The translations under genes and the position numbers were made by a program. Shown here piece after piece: positions 49,427-58,800 of a stretch of 64,000 bases of DNA (positions within the stretch are counted from its first letter, which is position 1; the number at the start of each line of letters is the position of its first letter). Origin of the DNA: JBBDXS01 sp040902195 (lineage in GTDB: Bacteria > Chloroflexota > Dehalococcoidia > DSTF01 > RBG-16-68-14); assembly GCA_040902195.1 (NCBI GenBank), contig JBBDXS010000019.1:310001-374000 (forward strand), in the 5' to 3' direction. Below the pieces are notes generated by a model. That model worked only from the letters and a program-made list of their open reading frames with translations, was not told the origin of the DNA and ran no database searches.

Positions 49427-49705
49427 CTACTTGTCCTTCTTAAGCGGCTGGTCCAGCTTGTATTTCTTGACCAGGTTGTCGAACGAGAGGTCGGGGCTAG
49501 CCGCGTCGATCATCTTGTCGTACTTGGGATCGAGCTGGTCCAGCTTGCTCAAGATCGACTGATGAAACGCGAAGCCGCTGATGATGCGCCGGATCTTCGT
49601 GCTGGCGCACTCCGGGCACTTCCGCTGCGTGTCGTCGCCTATGCGGCGCACAAGGACGCTGACGACCTTTCGGCAATTGAGGCAGGCGTACTCGTAGACA
49701 GGCAC
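49427..49705 (-). CDS. FmdB-family zinc-ribbon protein
   Basis: 92 residues: MPVYEYACLNCRKVVSVLVRR...RKCPECASTKIRRIISGFAFHQS, four-cysteine zinc ribbon, then a charged tail with FDNLVKKYKLDQPLKKDK. ATG with AGGAGGTCC-like site (GGAGGTCCTGGTGCCTGTC overlaps it). Fifteen bases after the polyprenyl synthase gene on the same strand (that gene lies upstream), so it forms the end of the metG-tatD-polyprenyl operon. Confidence 0.88.
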   Translation of the reverse strand: MPVYEYACLNCRKVVSVLVRRIGDDTQRKCPECASTKIRRIISGFAFHQSILSKLDQLDPKYDKMIDAASPDLSFDNLVKKYKLDQPLKKDK

Positions 49706-49719
49706 CAGGACCTCCGTCG

Positions 49720-50691
49720 TTACGAGCGCCGGCTCAGGACGTAGTCAGCGATCTCGATGAGCGCCGCGCGGTCGCTGGAGTCCGGCAGCGGACCGAGCGA
49801 CGCCGCCGCGCGGTCGCGAAAGTCGCGCGCAACGTTCGTCGCTTCGTCGAGGATGTTCGATTCACGGATCTGCGTGAGCGCGTCGGCGAGGTGTACGTCG
49901 CGCTCGCCGTCCTGGCTCGCGAAGAGCTTCTTCACGGGATTGTCCGCCGGCTGTCGTTCCATCAGGAGCAGGGCAGGGAGGGTGAGCGTGCCCTCCATCA
50001 GGTCGCTGCCTGTCGGCTTCCCCAACTCCTGCTCGTCGCCTGCGAAGTCGAGGATGTCGTCCACGATCTGGAACGCCATGCCCAGGTTCTCGCCGTAGTC
50101 TCGCAGCGCGTCCGTCCACTCCCTCGACGCGCCGGCGACGAGCGCCCCGCCTTCGGCCGACGTTGCGAAGAGCGACGCCGTCTTGCCGGCGATGCGCTGG
50201 AAGTACTGCATCGTGTCCTGACCGTAGCTGTACGCGCTCATGTCCTGGCGCAGCTCACCGGACGCCATCGCCATGAGCGTGCGCGAGAAGAGCTTCACCA
50301 CCTCGATGCTCTCGGTGCGGCAGATCAGGTCGGCTGCGTGGGCGAACATATAGTCGCCCAGCATGACGGCCGCACCGTTGTGCTGGCGCGAGTTCGTCGT
50401 TGGGCGTCCGCGACGGGTGTCCGCGTCGTCGATAACATCGTCGTGCACGAGCGTCGCTGTGTGCAGCAGCTCGATCGACGCGGCGAGCGGCACCAGCAAC
50501 TCCGGTTCGTAGTGTCCGAAACGTCCGGCCAACAGCGCGACCGTCGGACGCAGGCGCTTACCGCCCGCCGAGAGAACGTGCTCGAGCATCGCCTGGACGC
50601 CCGGTACGTCGGAGCGCGCGACGTCCTTGAGCGTCGCCTCGACGAGGTCGAGCTCGGTCTGGACGGGCTCGTAGATGGATGCAACGCGCAT
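49720..50691 (-). CDS. Polyprenyl diphosphate synthase
   Basis: 323 residues; trans-isoprenyl chain elongation. First aspartate-rich motif DDVIDDADTRRG (FARM) and second DDILDFAGDEQELGKPTG (SARM), preceded by LSAGGKRLRPTVALLAG and HTATLVHDD. Product length cannot be fixed, but the FARM-adjacent residues (LLHTATLVH) suggest a long-chain, quinone-type product, which fits the nuo genes. ATG with GGAGAGGAG upstream. Follows tatD after 14 bases. Confidence 0.92.
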   Translation of the reverse strand: MRVASIYEPVQTELDLVEATLKDVARSDVPGVQAMLEHVLSAGGKRLRPTVALLAGRFGHYEPELLVPLAASIELLHTATLVHDDVIDDADTRRGRPTTNSRQHNGAAVMLGDYMFAHAADLICRTESIEVVKLFSRTLMAMASGELRQDMSAYSYGQDTMQYFQRIAGKTASLFATSAEGGALVAGASREWTDALRDYGENLGMAFQIVDDILDFAGDEQELGKPTGSDLMEGTLTLPALLLMERQPADNPVKKLFASQDGERDVHLADALTQIRESNILDEATNVARDFRDRAAASLGPLPDSSDRAALIEIADYVLSRRS

Positions 50692-50705
50692 CCTGCGCTC
50701 CTCTC

Positions 50706-51539
50706 CTAGGCCCTTCGCTGCGCCGTCTCGCGCGCCAGCGAAGGCATTGCGAGCGGGAACAGACGTAGCGCGTTCTCGGTCGTCGCCTCGGCGACGCGCT
50801 CGACCGCCTCACCGCGTAGCTCTGCGATCTTGCGCACCGCCTCGATGACGTGAGCCGGCTCGTTGCGCTTGCCGCGCAGCGACTGCGGCGCGCCATACGG
50901 GCTGTCCGTCTCGACAACGAGGCGGTCGAGTGGCAGCTCGCGGGCGACGGCCTGCAGTTGCTCCGCCTTAGGATACGTCACCGACGTGTGAATTGAAATC
51001 AGGAGCCCGAGCGCCGAATACCGTTGCCCGAGCTCGACATCGCCGCTGAAGTAGTGCATCACGCCGAGCGGGCGGCCGTCGGGCAGGGCGCCGCCGAGGC
51101 GCTGCGACCACTTTTCGACGATCGGCAGGCAGGCCTCGTGCGCCTCGCGACAGTGGACGGCGACTGGCTTGCCTGCGTTCGCGGCGACGGCAAGCTGACG
51201 CCGGAACACCTCGACCTGCCTGTCGTGCTCCGAGAGGTTCCGATAGAAGTCGAGGCCGATCTCGCCCACGGCAACGACGCCAGGGGAGGCGGCCAGCTCC
51301 TCGAGTCTCTTTAGCGACGCATCGTCCATCTTGTCTGCGTCGTGGGGGTGACAGCCGGCTGCGGCGAGGACGGACGGGTTCGCCGCGGCGAGGGCGATCG
51401 CTGCCTCCGACGACGCCACGTCGACACCAAGGACGAGCATGCCGGCCATACCGGCGTCGCGAGCGCGCTCGATCACCGCATCGCGGTCGGCGTCGTACTC
51501 GACGCCCTGGATGTGGGTGTGCGTGTCAAAGAGCCGCAT
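50706..51539 (-). CDS. tatD: TatD-family metal-dependent deoxyribonuclease
   Basis: 277 residues, TIM-barrel hydrolase. MRLFDTHTHIQG (HxH metal ligands), AAGCHPHDAD, VVAVGEIGLDFYRN (Glu), PVAVHCREAHEA (His), GVMHYFSGDVELG (His), LVVETDSPYGAP (Asp). 3'-5' exonuclease in relatives. Overlaps the 3' end of metG by 14 bases, the common metG-tatD coupling. Confidence 0.94.
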   Translation of the reverse strand: MRLFDTHTHIQGVEYDADRDAVIERARDAGMAGMLVLGVDVASSEAAIALAAANPSVLAAAGCHPHDADKMDDASLKRLEELAASPGVVAVGEIGLDFYRNLSEHDRQVEVFRRQLAVAANAGKPVAVHCREAHEACLPIVEKWSQRLGGALPDGRPLGVMHYFSGDVELGQRYSALGLLISIHTSVTYPKAEQLQAVARELPLDRLVVETDSPYGAPQSLRGKRNEPAHVIEAVRKIAELRGEAVERVAEATTENALRLFPLAMPSLARETAQRRA

Positions 51540-53250
51540 GGGCGGTCAGGCGCTCCTCTTCCTGTTCGGCGATCTCCGGCTCGAGTTTCGTGAACAGCGG
51601 TTTCGGCTCGTGTAGCTGCTGCCCGGGCGTGAGCCGCACGAGCGACCAGCCGTCGTTCTCAAGAGGCGTATCGAATCCCAGGTAGCCGTGCAACCGCTGC
51701 GAGCTGAACGGCACGAACGGCGAGAAGGCGGTCTTTAGCCCGTTGATCGCACAGAGCGCCGTGTACAGGCTTCGCGCGGCCGCTTCGCGATCGTTCGCCA
51801 GCGTCTTCCAGGGCGCCGTGTCGTCCAGATACTTGTTTGCCTCTTGCGCAACGGCCATCGCCGCAGAGAGCGCGGCGCGAAAGTGGCAGCCGCCCAACAG
51901 CGCGCCGGTCTCGCGCAGCATCGCCTCGACGCTGGACAGCAGCGCCTCGGAAGCGCTATCGAGCGCGCCTGGCTCGGGAACCTTGCCCTCGAAGTTGCGA
52001 TACGTGAACGTCAGCACGCGATGCGCCAGGTTGCCCCACGTCGCGACCAGCTCGTTGTTCGTGCGCGCGACGAAGTCCTGCCAGGTGAAGTCGGAGTCGG
52101 CCGTCTCGGGCATCGTCGCGCAGAGGTAGTAGCGCAGCGCGTCCGGCTCGAAACGCCCCATCACGTCCGGGATAAAGACGGCCGTCTGGCGTGTCGTCGA
52201 CGCCTTGCGCCCACCGACGTTGTTGAAGTGGTTCGCGGGCACGTCGTACGGAAGGTTGAGGGGCTTGCCTTTTCCGTAACCGCGGCCAAGGCCGTCGGAG
52301 GCTCCGTCGCCGTAGGCCATGATCGTCGCCGGCCAGCTAAGCGTGTGGAAGAAGATGTTGTCCTTGCCGATGAAGTAGTAGCTCCGGGCCGCTTCGTTCT
52401 GCCAGAAGTCGCGCCAGGCGTCCGGTTCGCCGCGCTGCTGCGACCACTCCTGCGCCGCCGAGAGGTAGCCGATCACGTTCTCGAACCAGACGTAGATGCG
52501 CTTTCCCGCGCCGAGCTCCTCGGTAGGCAGGGGCACTCCCCACTCGAGATCGCGCGTGATCGCGCGGTCGCGCAGCCCTTCGTCCAGCATGCCGGCGGTG
52601 AAGTTCATGACGTGCTTGCGCCAGTGCGATTGCTTGCTCACCCACGCGCGCAGACGCTCGTTGTAGGCGCTCAGCCGGAGGAAGTAGTGCTCCGTCTCGC
52701 GAGGTCCCGGCGTCGTGCCGCAGAGCTTGCAGCGCGGGTCGATCAGCTCCATCGCGTCGAGCGCGCGGCCGCACTGCTCGCACTCGTCGCCGCGAGCGCT
52801 TTCGTACCCGCAGTTCGGGCACGTTCCCTCCACATAGCGATCGGGGAGGAAGCGATTGTCGTTCGGGCAGTAGAGCATGGTCATCGTGTTTGCATAGATG
52901 TCGCCCTGCTCCAGGAGCTTCAGGAAGATGCGCTGGACGGTCTCGCGGTGGTGCTCCGTGCCGGTCGTGGTGAAGATGTCCATCGAGATGCCGAGCCAGT
53001 CGAGCGACTCCAGGAAGCTCGTATGGAAGCCGTCGACGACCTCCTGCGGGGTCTTGCCCTCGGCTTCCGCGCGGATCGTCACGGGCGCGCCGTGCTGGTC
53101 GCTGCCCGAGACCATCAGCACGCGGTCGCCGCTCTGGCGGTGGTAGCGCGCGAAGCAGTCCGCGGGCAGGAAGGAGCCCACCATCTGCCCCTGGTGGAGG
53201 GGACCGTTGGCGTAGGGCCAGGCGACTCCGATGAAGATCGTTTCAGTCAT
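51526..53250 (-). CDS. metG: Methionyl-tRNA synthetase
   Basis: 574 residues, class I synthetase. The HIGH region reads PYANGPLHQGQ (HQGQ at 19-22), the KMSKS region GGRKASTTRQTAVFIPDVM (about 348), both departures from the textbook motifs. Zinc domain with four CxxC-type knuckles: CPNDN...CPNC...CEQC...CKLC (about 128-184). Anticodon-binding helical domain at the C-terminus; no EMAP/OB-fold extension, so a short form. Start ATG at 53250 lies about 27 bases after TAGAAT. The only Met-tRNA synthetase in the window; activity is expected because motif changes of this type occur in a distinct MetRS subgroup. Confidence 0.93.
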   Translation of the reverse strand: MTETIFIGVAWPYANGPLHQGQMVGSFLPADCFARYHRQSGDRVLMVSGSDQHGAPVTIRAEAEGKTPQEVVDGFHTSFLESLDWLGISMDIFTTTGTEHHRETVQRIFLKLLEQGDIYANTMTMLYCPNDNRFLPDRYVEGTCPNCGYESARGDECEQCGRALDAMELIDPRCKLCGTTPGPRETEHYFLRLSAYNERLRAWVSKQSHWRKHVMNFTAGMLDEGLRDRAITRDLEWGVPLPTEELGAGKRIYVWFENVIGYLSAAQEWSQQRGEPDAWRDFWQNEAARSYYFIGKDNIFFHTLSWPATIMAYGDGASDGLGRGYGKGKPLNLPYDVPANHFNNVGGRKASTTRQTAVFIPDVMGRFEPDALRYYLCATMPETADSDFTWQDFVARTNNELVATWGNLAHRVLTFTYRNFEGKVPEPGALDSASEALLSSVEAMLRETGALLGGCHFRAALSAAMAVAQEANKYLDDTAPWKTLANDREAAARSLYTALCAINGLKTAFSPFVPFSSQRLHGYLGFDTPLENDGWSLVRLTPGQQLHEPKPLFTKLEPEIAEQEEERLTAHAAL

Positions 53251-53289
53251 GGCGAGGCCGTCGCGAGCGGCGCGGTCATTCTAACACGA

Positions 53290-53462
53290 GCGGCCCTCAC
53301 CCCCGGCCCACCTCCCGCGAGCGGTAGAGGGGAGCTTCTTTACGCGGGTCGCGCTTCTCGAAGAGTCGCCGCCCGCAGGGTCGCCGAAGGAGACAGGAGA
53401 CTCGAAGAGTCGCCTCAGGCGACATCCCGCCGATGGGCGGGTCGCCTCTGGCGACAGCGAAA
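53290..53462. repeat. Composite interspersed repeat
   Basis: Contains a reverse copy of the GGGGGTGAGGG repeat (53292-53335) followed by several copies of short words, CTTCTCGAAGAGTCGCC and GGCGACAGCGAA, at 53346-53460. The same words reappear at 61791-61875. It replaces the 3' half of the SRAP gene. Confidence 0.6.
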
Positions 53463-53540
53463 GGCGTTGCTCGCCGCTCGCCTCGTCCCGCCGCCGTCTG
53501 CGAGCTCCATCCTCCAGCCCGTCTCCGCTGGGGGCGCGGC

Positions 53541-53768
53541 AGCCCGCGCGTTGATCTGCGCCGTCGCGCGCTTGCGGTCTTTGGCCCACGAGTTGACCAG
53601 GCCCCAGAGGGCGGGCTGGACCTCGCGCTTCACGCGCAGTATCCAGTGCTGGTCTGTGGGCGCGATGTTGTAGCGGGGCCGGTAGTCGCAGAGCGACTCA
53701 GGGTCGATGCCGAGCTCTCGCGCCAGCTCCTCGGCGTCGCGACGGCTCATGGTGAAGCGGCCGCACAT
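53541..53768 (-). pseudogene. Truncated SRAP-domain (YedK/HMCES-like) peptidase
   Basis: Begins MCGRFTMSRRDAEELARELG with the catalytic Cys2, then PRYNIAPTDQHWILRV, ALWGLVNSWAKD and ATAQINARA (Asn of the active site), but after about 76 residues the protein turns into translated repeat; the frame runs on to 53415. The second half with the catalytic Glu and the His of the SRAP fold is missing, so it should be inactive in cross-linking abasic DNA. Intact SRAP proteins are about 220 residues. Confidence 0.8.
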
Positions 53769-53902
53769 AGTCCGGAGGGTAGCAGGCGCTTGGGTGACAG
53801 GCAGTCCTTTGACGAGACGCCGGGCGGGGGGCACCATTCGTGCTGAGAATGAAGGACAGCGCAGAATCGATATCGTGCCCGCTGTTGTAAGATGGCGATA
53901 GC

Positions 53903-55300
53903 TTGGCAGACGAAAGACAGTATCGATACGACCTAATCGTCATCGGCGCGGGGCCGGCCGGTGAACGGGGCGCGACACGCGCCGCCAGCCTTGACAAGAA
54001 CGTCGCCTTGATAGAGAAGGACGACCTGGGTGGAGCCGCCGTCAATACCGGCACCCTGCCCAGCAAGACGCTGCGCGAAACGGCGCTCTATCTCTCCGGC
54101 ATTCGGCAGCGCGGCCTCTACGGTGTCGACTACAGCTTCGACCGGGAAGTGACCGTCGACGATCTAATCCATCGCCAGCGCGAAGTGGTTCGCAGTCATC
54201 AAATGCTCGCTGGCCAGAGCATCGCCCGTCACAGCGTCGAGCTCTTCCAGGGAACGGCAACGTTCCAAGACGCGCACACCGTCCAAGTCAGCCATGGAGA
54301 AGGCCGCACGGTAACGCTGGACGCCAGCTTCGTTCTCATCGCGACAGGTTCTCGTCCTTTCCACCCTCCTGGTATACGTTTCGACAGCAAGTTCGTCCAT
54401 GATTCGGACAGCATCTTGCGGATCAAGCGCATTCCTAAGTCGATGGTCATCGTCGGCGCGGGCATAATCGGCTGCGAGTACGCGACGCTCCTCTCCGTGC
54501 TCGGCATCTCCGTAGCTCTCATCGACAACGACGACAAGTTTCTCCCAATGCTCGACGAGGAGATTGCCGGCCTGTTGATGGAGCGCATGCGCGCGCTAGG
54601 TATTTCGCTGGTGTTCCAGCGTCGAGTTGAGAGTGTGCAGCGCGTCGGCGAAGGCATCGCCGTGTCGTTCAAAGAAGGGGACGAGCTGACAGCTGATGTG
54701 GCCCTCTTCTGTGTCGGACGGAGCAGCAACGTCGAAGCCATCGCGCTCGATCACGCCGGCATCCTGCTTGGGGAGCGGGGCTGCATTGTGGTCAATGAGG
54801 ATTACCAGACGACGGTCCCGAACATCTACGCCGCCGGCGACGTCATAGGCTCGCCGGCGCTTGCGTCGACGGCCATGGAGCAGGCGCAGGGAGCCGTTCG
54901 GCACATGTTCGGGGCCGAAATACAGCACGAGGCCAGCGAGGCGATCCCGACCGGACTCTACACGATTCCCGAGGTAGCGATGGTCGGCGCGACGGAGCAG
55001 ACGCTGCAGGAGAAGGGGCAGCGGTACGCAGTCGGGCGTGCGTTGTACCGGCACAATCCTCGCGGCCAGATCGTCGGTGACATGGGCGGCTTGCTCAAGC
55101 TCGTCTTCGAACCGGAGAGCCGACTCCTACTCGGCGTGCACATCATCGGGGAGCAGGCCGCAGAGCTGATCCACATCGGTCAAGCGTGCATGCACTTTCG
55201 CGGGACGATCGATGTCTTCACGCAGAGTGTCTTCAATTTTCCAACGCTTTCAGACCTCTACAAGTACGCCGCGTACGACGGGCTAGAGCGGCTGCGTTGA
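53903..55300 (+). CDS. Pyridine-nucleotide disulfide-oxidoreductase-like flavoprotein (SthA/Lpd-like) without redox cysteines
   Basis: 465 residues. FAD motif DLIVIGAGPAGERGATRAAS, then GGAAVNTGTLPSKTLRETALYLSG where lipoamide dehydrogenase has GGTCVNVGCIPSK; both redox cysteines are replaced, by A and T. NAD(P) site MVIVGAGIIGCEYATLLSVLG, VNEDYQTTVPNIYAAGDVIGSPAL, dimerisation domain with SDLYKYAAYDGLERL. E. coli SthA also lacks one Cys and is a transhydrogenase, so this is probably a soluble transhydrogenase or related NAD(P)H reductase. TTG start at 53903 has no ribosome site; TAAGAT lies 9 bases upstream. Stands alone in a repeat-rich region. Confidence 0.85.
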   Translation: MADERQYRYDLIVIGAGPAGERGATRAASLDKNVALIEKDDLGGAAVNTGTLPSKTLRETALYLSGIRQRGLYGVDYSFDREVTVDDLIHRQREVVRSHQMLAGQSIARHSVELFQGTATFQDAHTVQVSHGEGRTVTLDASFVLIATGSRPFHPPGIRFDSKFVHDSDSILRIKRIPKSMVIVGAGIIGCEYATLLSVLGISVALIDNDDKFLPMLDEEIAGLLMERMRALGISLVFQRRVESVQRVGEGIAVSFKEGDELTADVALFCVGRSSNVEAIALDHAGILLGERGCIVVNEDYQTTVPNIYAAGDVIGSPALASTAMEQAQGAVRHMFGAEIQHEASEAIPTGLYTIPEVAMVGATEQTLQEKGQRYAVGRALYRHNPRGQIVGDMGGLLKLVFEPESRLLLGVHIIGEQAAELIHIGQACMHFRGTIDVFTQSVFNFPTLSDLYKYAAYDGLERLR

Positions 55301-55858
55301 CTGTCAGTCGGCCATGTCAAGGAAGGCGGTCGCGCGAAGGCTGCCGATACGGAACGGGTGGAGGAGGCGAGGCAAGCGAGGTAGCGGTGTCGCCAACCAC
55401 GATACTGGCCTTGATCACCATTAGCAGGTTCCGCCTGAGGGCTACCGCCTCTCGCCTGGGCGGGACGTAGTCCCAGCACACCTCCTCGCCCTTTTGGCAC
55501 CTCCGGCAAGCGATCGCGTGCTGGAGGAGGCGCTCCTCCGCTTCCAGGGCTTCGAGCACGCGCCCGAGGAAGCGGGCGCCCAGCAGCGCGCGGTCGGAGT
55601 CGGACAGGCCGGCAAGCAGGGCCGATATGGGAGCCTAGGTGTCCATTACGTGGGCTAGATTACGCCTCGATGGGACGATCTCCAAGCGGGTCGTGTCACC
55701 CCACAGGGCTGGCGAGGCCCATGCCGTGTCGTGTGGCCGCGGTCGCTCAGAGGGAGCTCGCGGCGTTCCTTCGAAGCTAACTTACACCGTACCGGTAGAC
55801 ACTAAGTTGGCGTAGTGATGGGCGACCACTCGGCTTATGCAGGCTGGTTGCTAGTCCG
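55301..55858. other. Gene-poor stretch with a minus-strand open frame
   Basis: On the minus strand a frame open from 55634 to 55317 encodes DSDRALLGARFLGRVLEALEAEERLLQHAIACRRCQKGEEVCWDYVPPRREAVALRRNLLMVIKA. It reads like real protein, but the only usual start is a GTG at 55559 inside it, and TAG precedes the frame at 55635. Possibly the C-terminal part of a decayed gene; no family was recognised. The remaining 220 bases hold the hairpin at 55798-55817 and nothing else seen. Confidence 0.35.
55798..55817. repeat. Hairpin repeat, copy 1
   Basis: GACACTAAGTTGGCGTAGTG. Second copy GACACTAAGTCGGCATAGTG at 61950-61969 (18 of 20 identical). Each lies 20-60 bases beyond the stop codon of a leftward gene (55859 and 61995), so both could be terminators or remnants of one mobile element. 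Confidence 0.55.
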
Positions 55859-58800
55859 CTACTTGGAGTCTTGAGATAGCCACGCGACGCGGAATACGCG
55901 CTGTGTGCTCGACAGGCCTTTCAGATCTACGCTGCGGCCGTCATCGAACTGGAACTCGCCTGCGCTGTTCGTCAACTCCCTGAGCAGTGACGATACGAGG
56001 ATCTCACCGCCACGCGCCTGGTCGGCAATGCGAGCGGCGAGGTTAACGTGGTGCCCGTAGAAGTCGTCCGCCTCCTTGATCGCCTCGCCCGTGTGCAGGC
56101 CGATGCGCACCTGTACCCGCTCTCCCTCGGCCGCGCTGTGTTGGGAGAGATTCCGTTGGAGGGCGATTGCGCACTGCAGCCCCAGGCGCGCGCTGCCGAA
56201 CGCGATCATGAAGCCGTCGCCCTGGCTCTTCACCTCGTACCCGCCGTGCGCCGCGATCGCGTCGCGCACGATGGCGTTGTGTACGCGCAAGGTGTCCATC
56301 CAGCGCTGGTCGCCCATGCGTTCGTTGAGCGCAGTCGATCCTTCGATGTCGGTGAAGAGCAGGGTGACCGTGCCGTCCGGCGCGGCCCTGGTCCGCAGCT
56401 CCGGCCGTTCCGCGCCTACCGAAACGGCGACCGCGGCGATCGATGTGTTGACGTCGTAGCCCGCGATGCCCTGCAGCTCCATGCGCAGCGCGAGCGCACG
56501 CTCGACGATCTTCTTCATGCCGATCTCCTGTGCCGTTTCGAGCGCCTTGCTGAGGAGATCGAGCGCCTTCTCACGATCGCCGGGCGCGCCGCGCGCGACG
56601 AGCATGCTGGCGTAGTCGAACTGCGTATGCGCGGTCCATGGGCGCGAGCCCAACCGCTCGTTCGTGGCGAGGGCGTCATCGAAGTGGCGCGCGGCGTCGT
56701 CCAGGCGAGACATGGTGACCGCGAGCAGTCCCAGGTAGCGGTCCGCGGCGCCAAATTCCAAGGACCCTGAGGCGTCAAGGATATTGCGGCCAGCGTACGG
56801 GAGCAGCAGGTCATATAAGATGGCCGCTCGGTCCGCGTCATGGAGAACCGCGCAGGCCATGGCCAGCGACGCGAGCGTCATGGTCCACGTTCCCTCCCGC
56901 GGTGCACCCTCCAGCCCGTCGTGCATCAACTCTTCGAAGAAGTGCCGCGTTTCAGTCTCGTTGCCCATGAAGCTTTCGAGCGCCGACGCATATGCTATCG
57001 CGGGAGGAAGCGAGACACCTTCTATTATGCCCCGATCTTCCTGCGCTAACTCCTCGATGCGGCCGCTGTGCATCAGGCACAGCGCCAGAAGGTCGATCGC
57101 GATGAGCCGAGCAACATCGTCCTGCGCGCGCTCCGCCAGCGCCCTGCCTTCACGGCTGAGCTGTGCGGCCTCTTCAAACCGGCCACGGCGCGCAGCCGAG
57201 CCTGCCTGGAACAGCTCCGTCCAGGACTGGTACTGAGGACGGCGTAGCTCGTCGGCAAGCGCCTCGTAGTGGATAAGCTCTGCGTCCGCGCCGGGAACAT
57301 CGCACAACTCCAGCAGTCCACGCAGGCGCATGTACCGGCCAAAGATCGCGCTCACCTTGTCACCGGAGGCTTCAGCCAGATCGACGAGCTCCTTCCCCTC
57401 TTCGACGCGCTGCCCGGCCACCTCGGGCCCGTACGCGAGCCCGTGCTTTAGGAACAGCGCCTCCGCGAGCGCCTCCGTATCGCCCACGCGGCGGGCAAGC
57501 TCGTAGGCTTGACCGGCCGGCTCCAGTCCGCGCTCCGGAGCGCCACCCAACCAGAGCTCCATCCCCAGCCGGAACAGGAGGCGGGCCCGCAGAGCGCTCT
57601 CGTCGTTCGCAATCGCAGCGATGCCCTCCTGGATCACTGCGATGGTCGGTTCGTCCAGCTCGCCCGGCTCTCCCCAGGTGAACGCGTACTCGAGGGCCGC
57701 CCGCGCCAGCCGTTGCGAGTCGTTCCGGCGGCGGGCGATTTCGGCGGCCTTCGCGGCGACAGTCTTCGCCTTGTCACGGTCGCCGGCCTGGTTATGCGCG
57801 GAGGCGAGCGCCAGCAACAGCTCGCAGCGGCGCTCGTCGTCAGGCGGCTCCTTTAGCTCAAGGGCTTGCAGCGCCAGCCCGTAATGCGTTGCCGCTTCCT
57901 CCCAGGCCACTATCCGGGACGCATGGTCTCCCGCCTGTTTCGCGTACTCCACCGCCTTGTCGACGTCGCCGCCGGGCGCGGCCTGGTAGAAGTGGTGCGC
58001 AAGCTCGCCGAGGTGAGGTTCGAGGTTCGCGGCGTACACGGTTTCCAGTGCCTGGCCGATCTGGCGATGCAGCAGGACGCGTCGGGGCGTGCTCAGCTCG
58101 CCGTAGAGCGTCTGGCGGATCAGCGCGTGCGTGAAGTCGTACTTAGCCTCCTGTCCGCCCTTGCGCTCATGGACGAGCTGATGGGAGAGCGCTTCTTCCA
58201 GCACGTCGAGGAGCGGGCCCTCGTCTTCGCCCGTGATCGCCTTCAGCTCCTCCCAGGTGAAGCCGCCCGTCATCGTCGACGCAAGCGTGAGCATGCGATT
58301 GCAGCCTTCGCTTAGGCGCGACAAGCGGCGTCCAATCACCTCGCGAACGCCTTCCGGGATGCCAAGGTCGGAAGCGCTTCCAACGTTCGCCTGCCAGCGG
58401 CCGTCCCGGTGGACGATCTGCCCCTCCTCGATGAGATGCGCGAGCACTTCTCGAACGAAGAACGGATTGCCCTCCGTCTCCTGATAGAGCGCGACAGCCA
58501 GCGCTTGCCTGCCGGGGGCGCTCTCCTCCGATGGCTCGATGGCGCCCAGCAGCGCGAGCACGTCCTCCTGCGGGAGGCCGCGCAGCAGCACGCGCTGGTA
58601 CGGCTGTTCGCGTCGCAATGTGGCGACGACTTCCGCAAGCGGATGCGTGCGGTCGAGCTCGACATCGCGGTAGGCGCCGATGATCAAGAGTCGCTGGTCA
58701 GCGACGCCGCGAGCGAGATGACGCATGAGCAACAGCGATGGTTTGTCCGCCCAATGAATGTCATCGAGGACGAGCACGATAGGCGTAGCGTTCGTGGCGT

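Noticed and set aside
51844..53673. 609-codon plus-strand frame opposite metG
   Set aside because: Shadow of metG in high-GC DNA; no domain and it crosses the metG promoter and a repeat.
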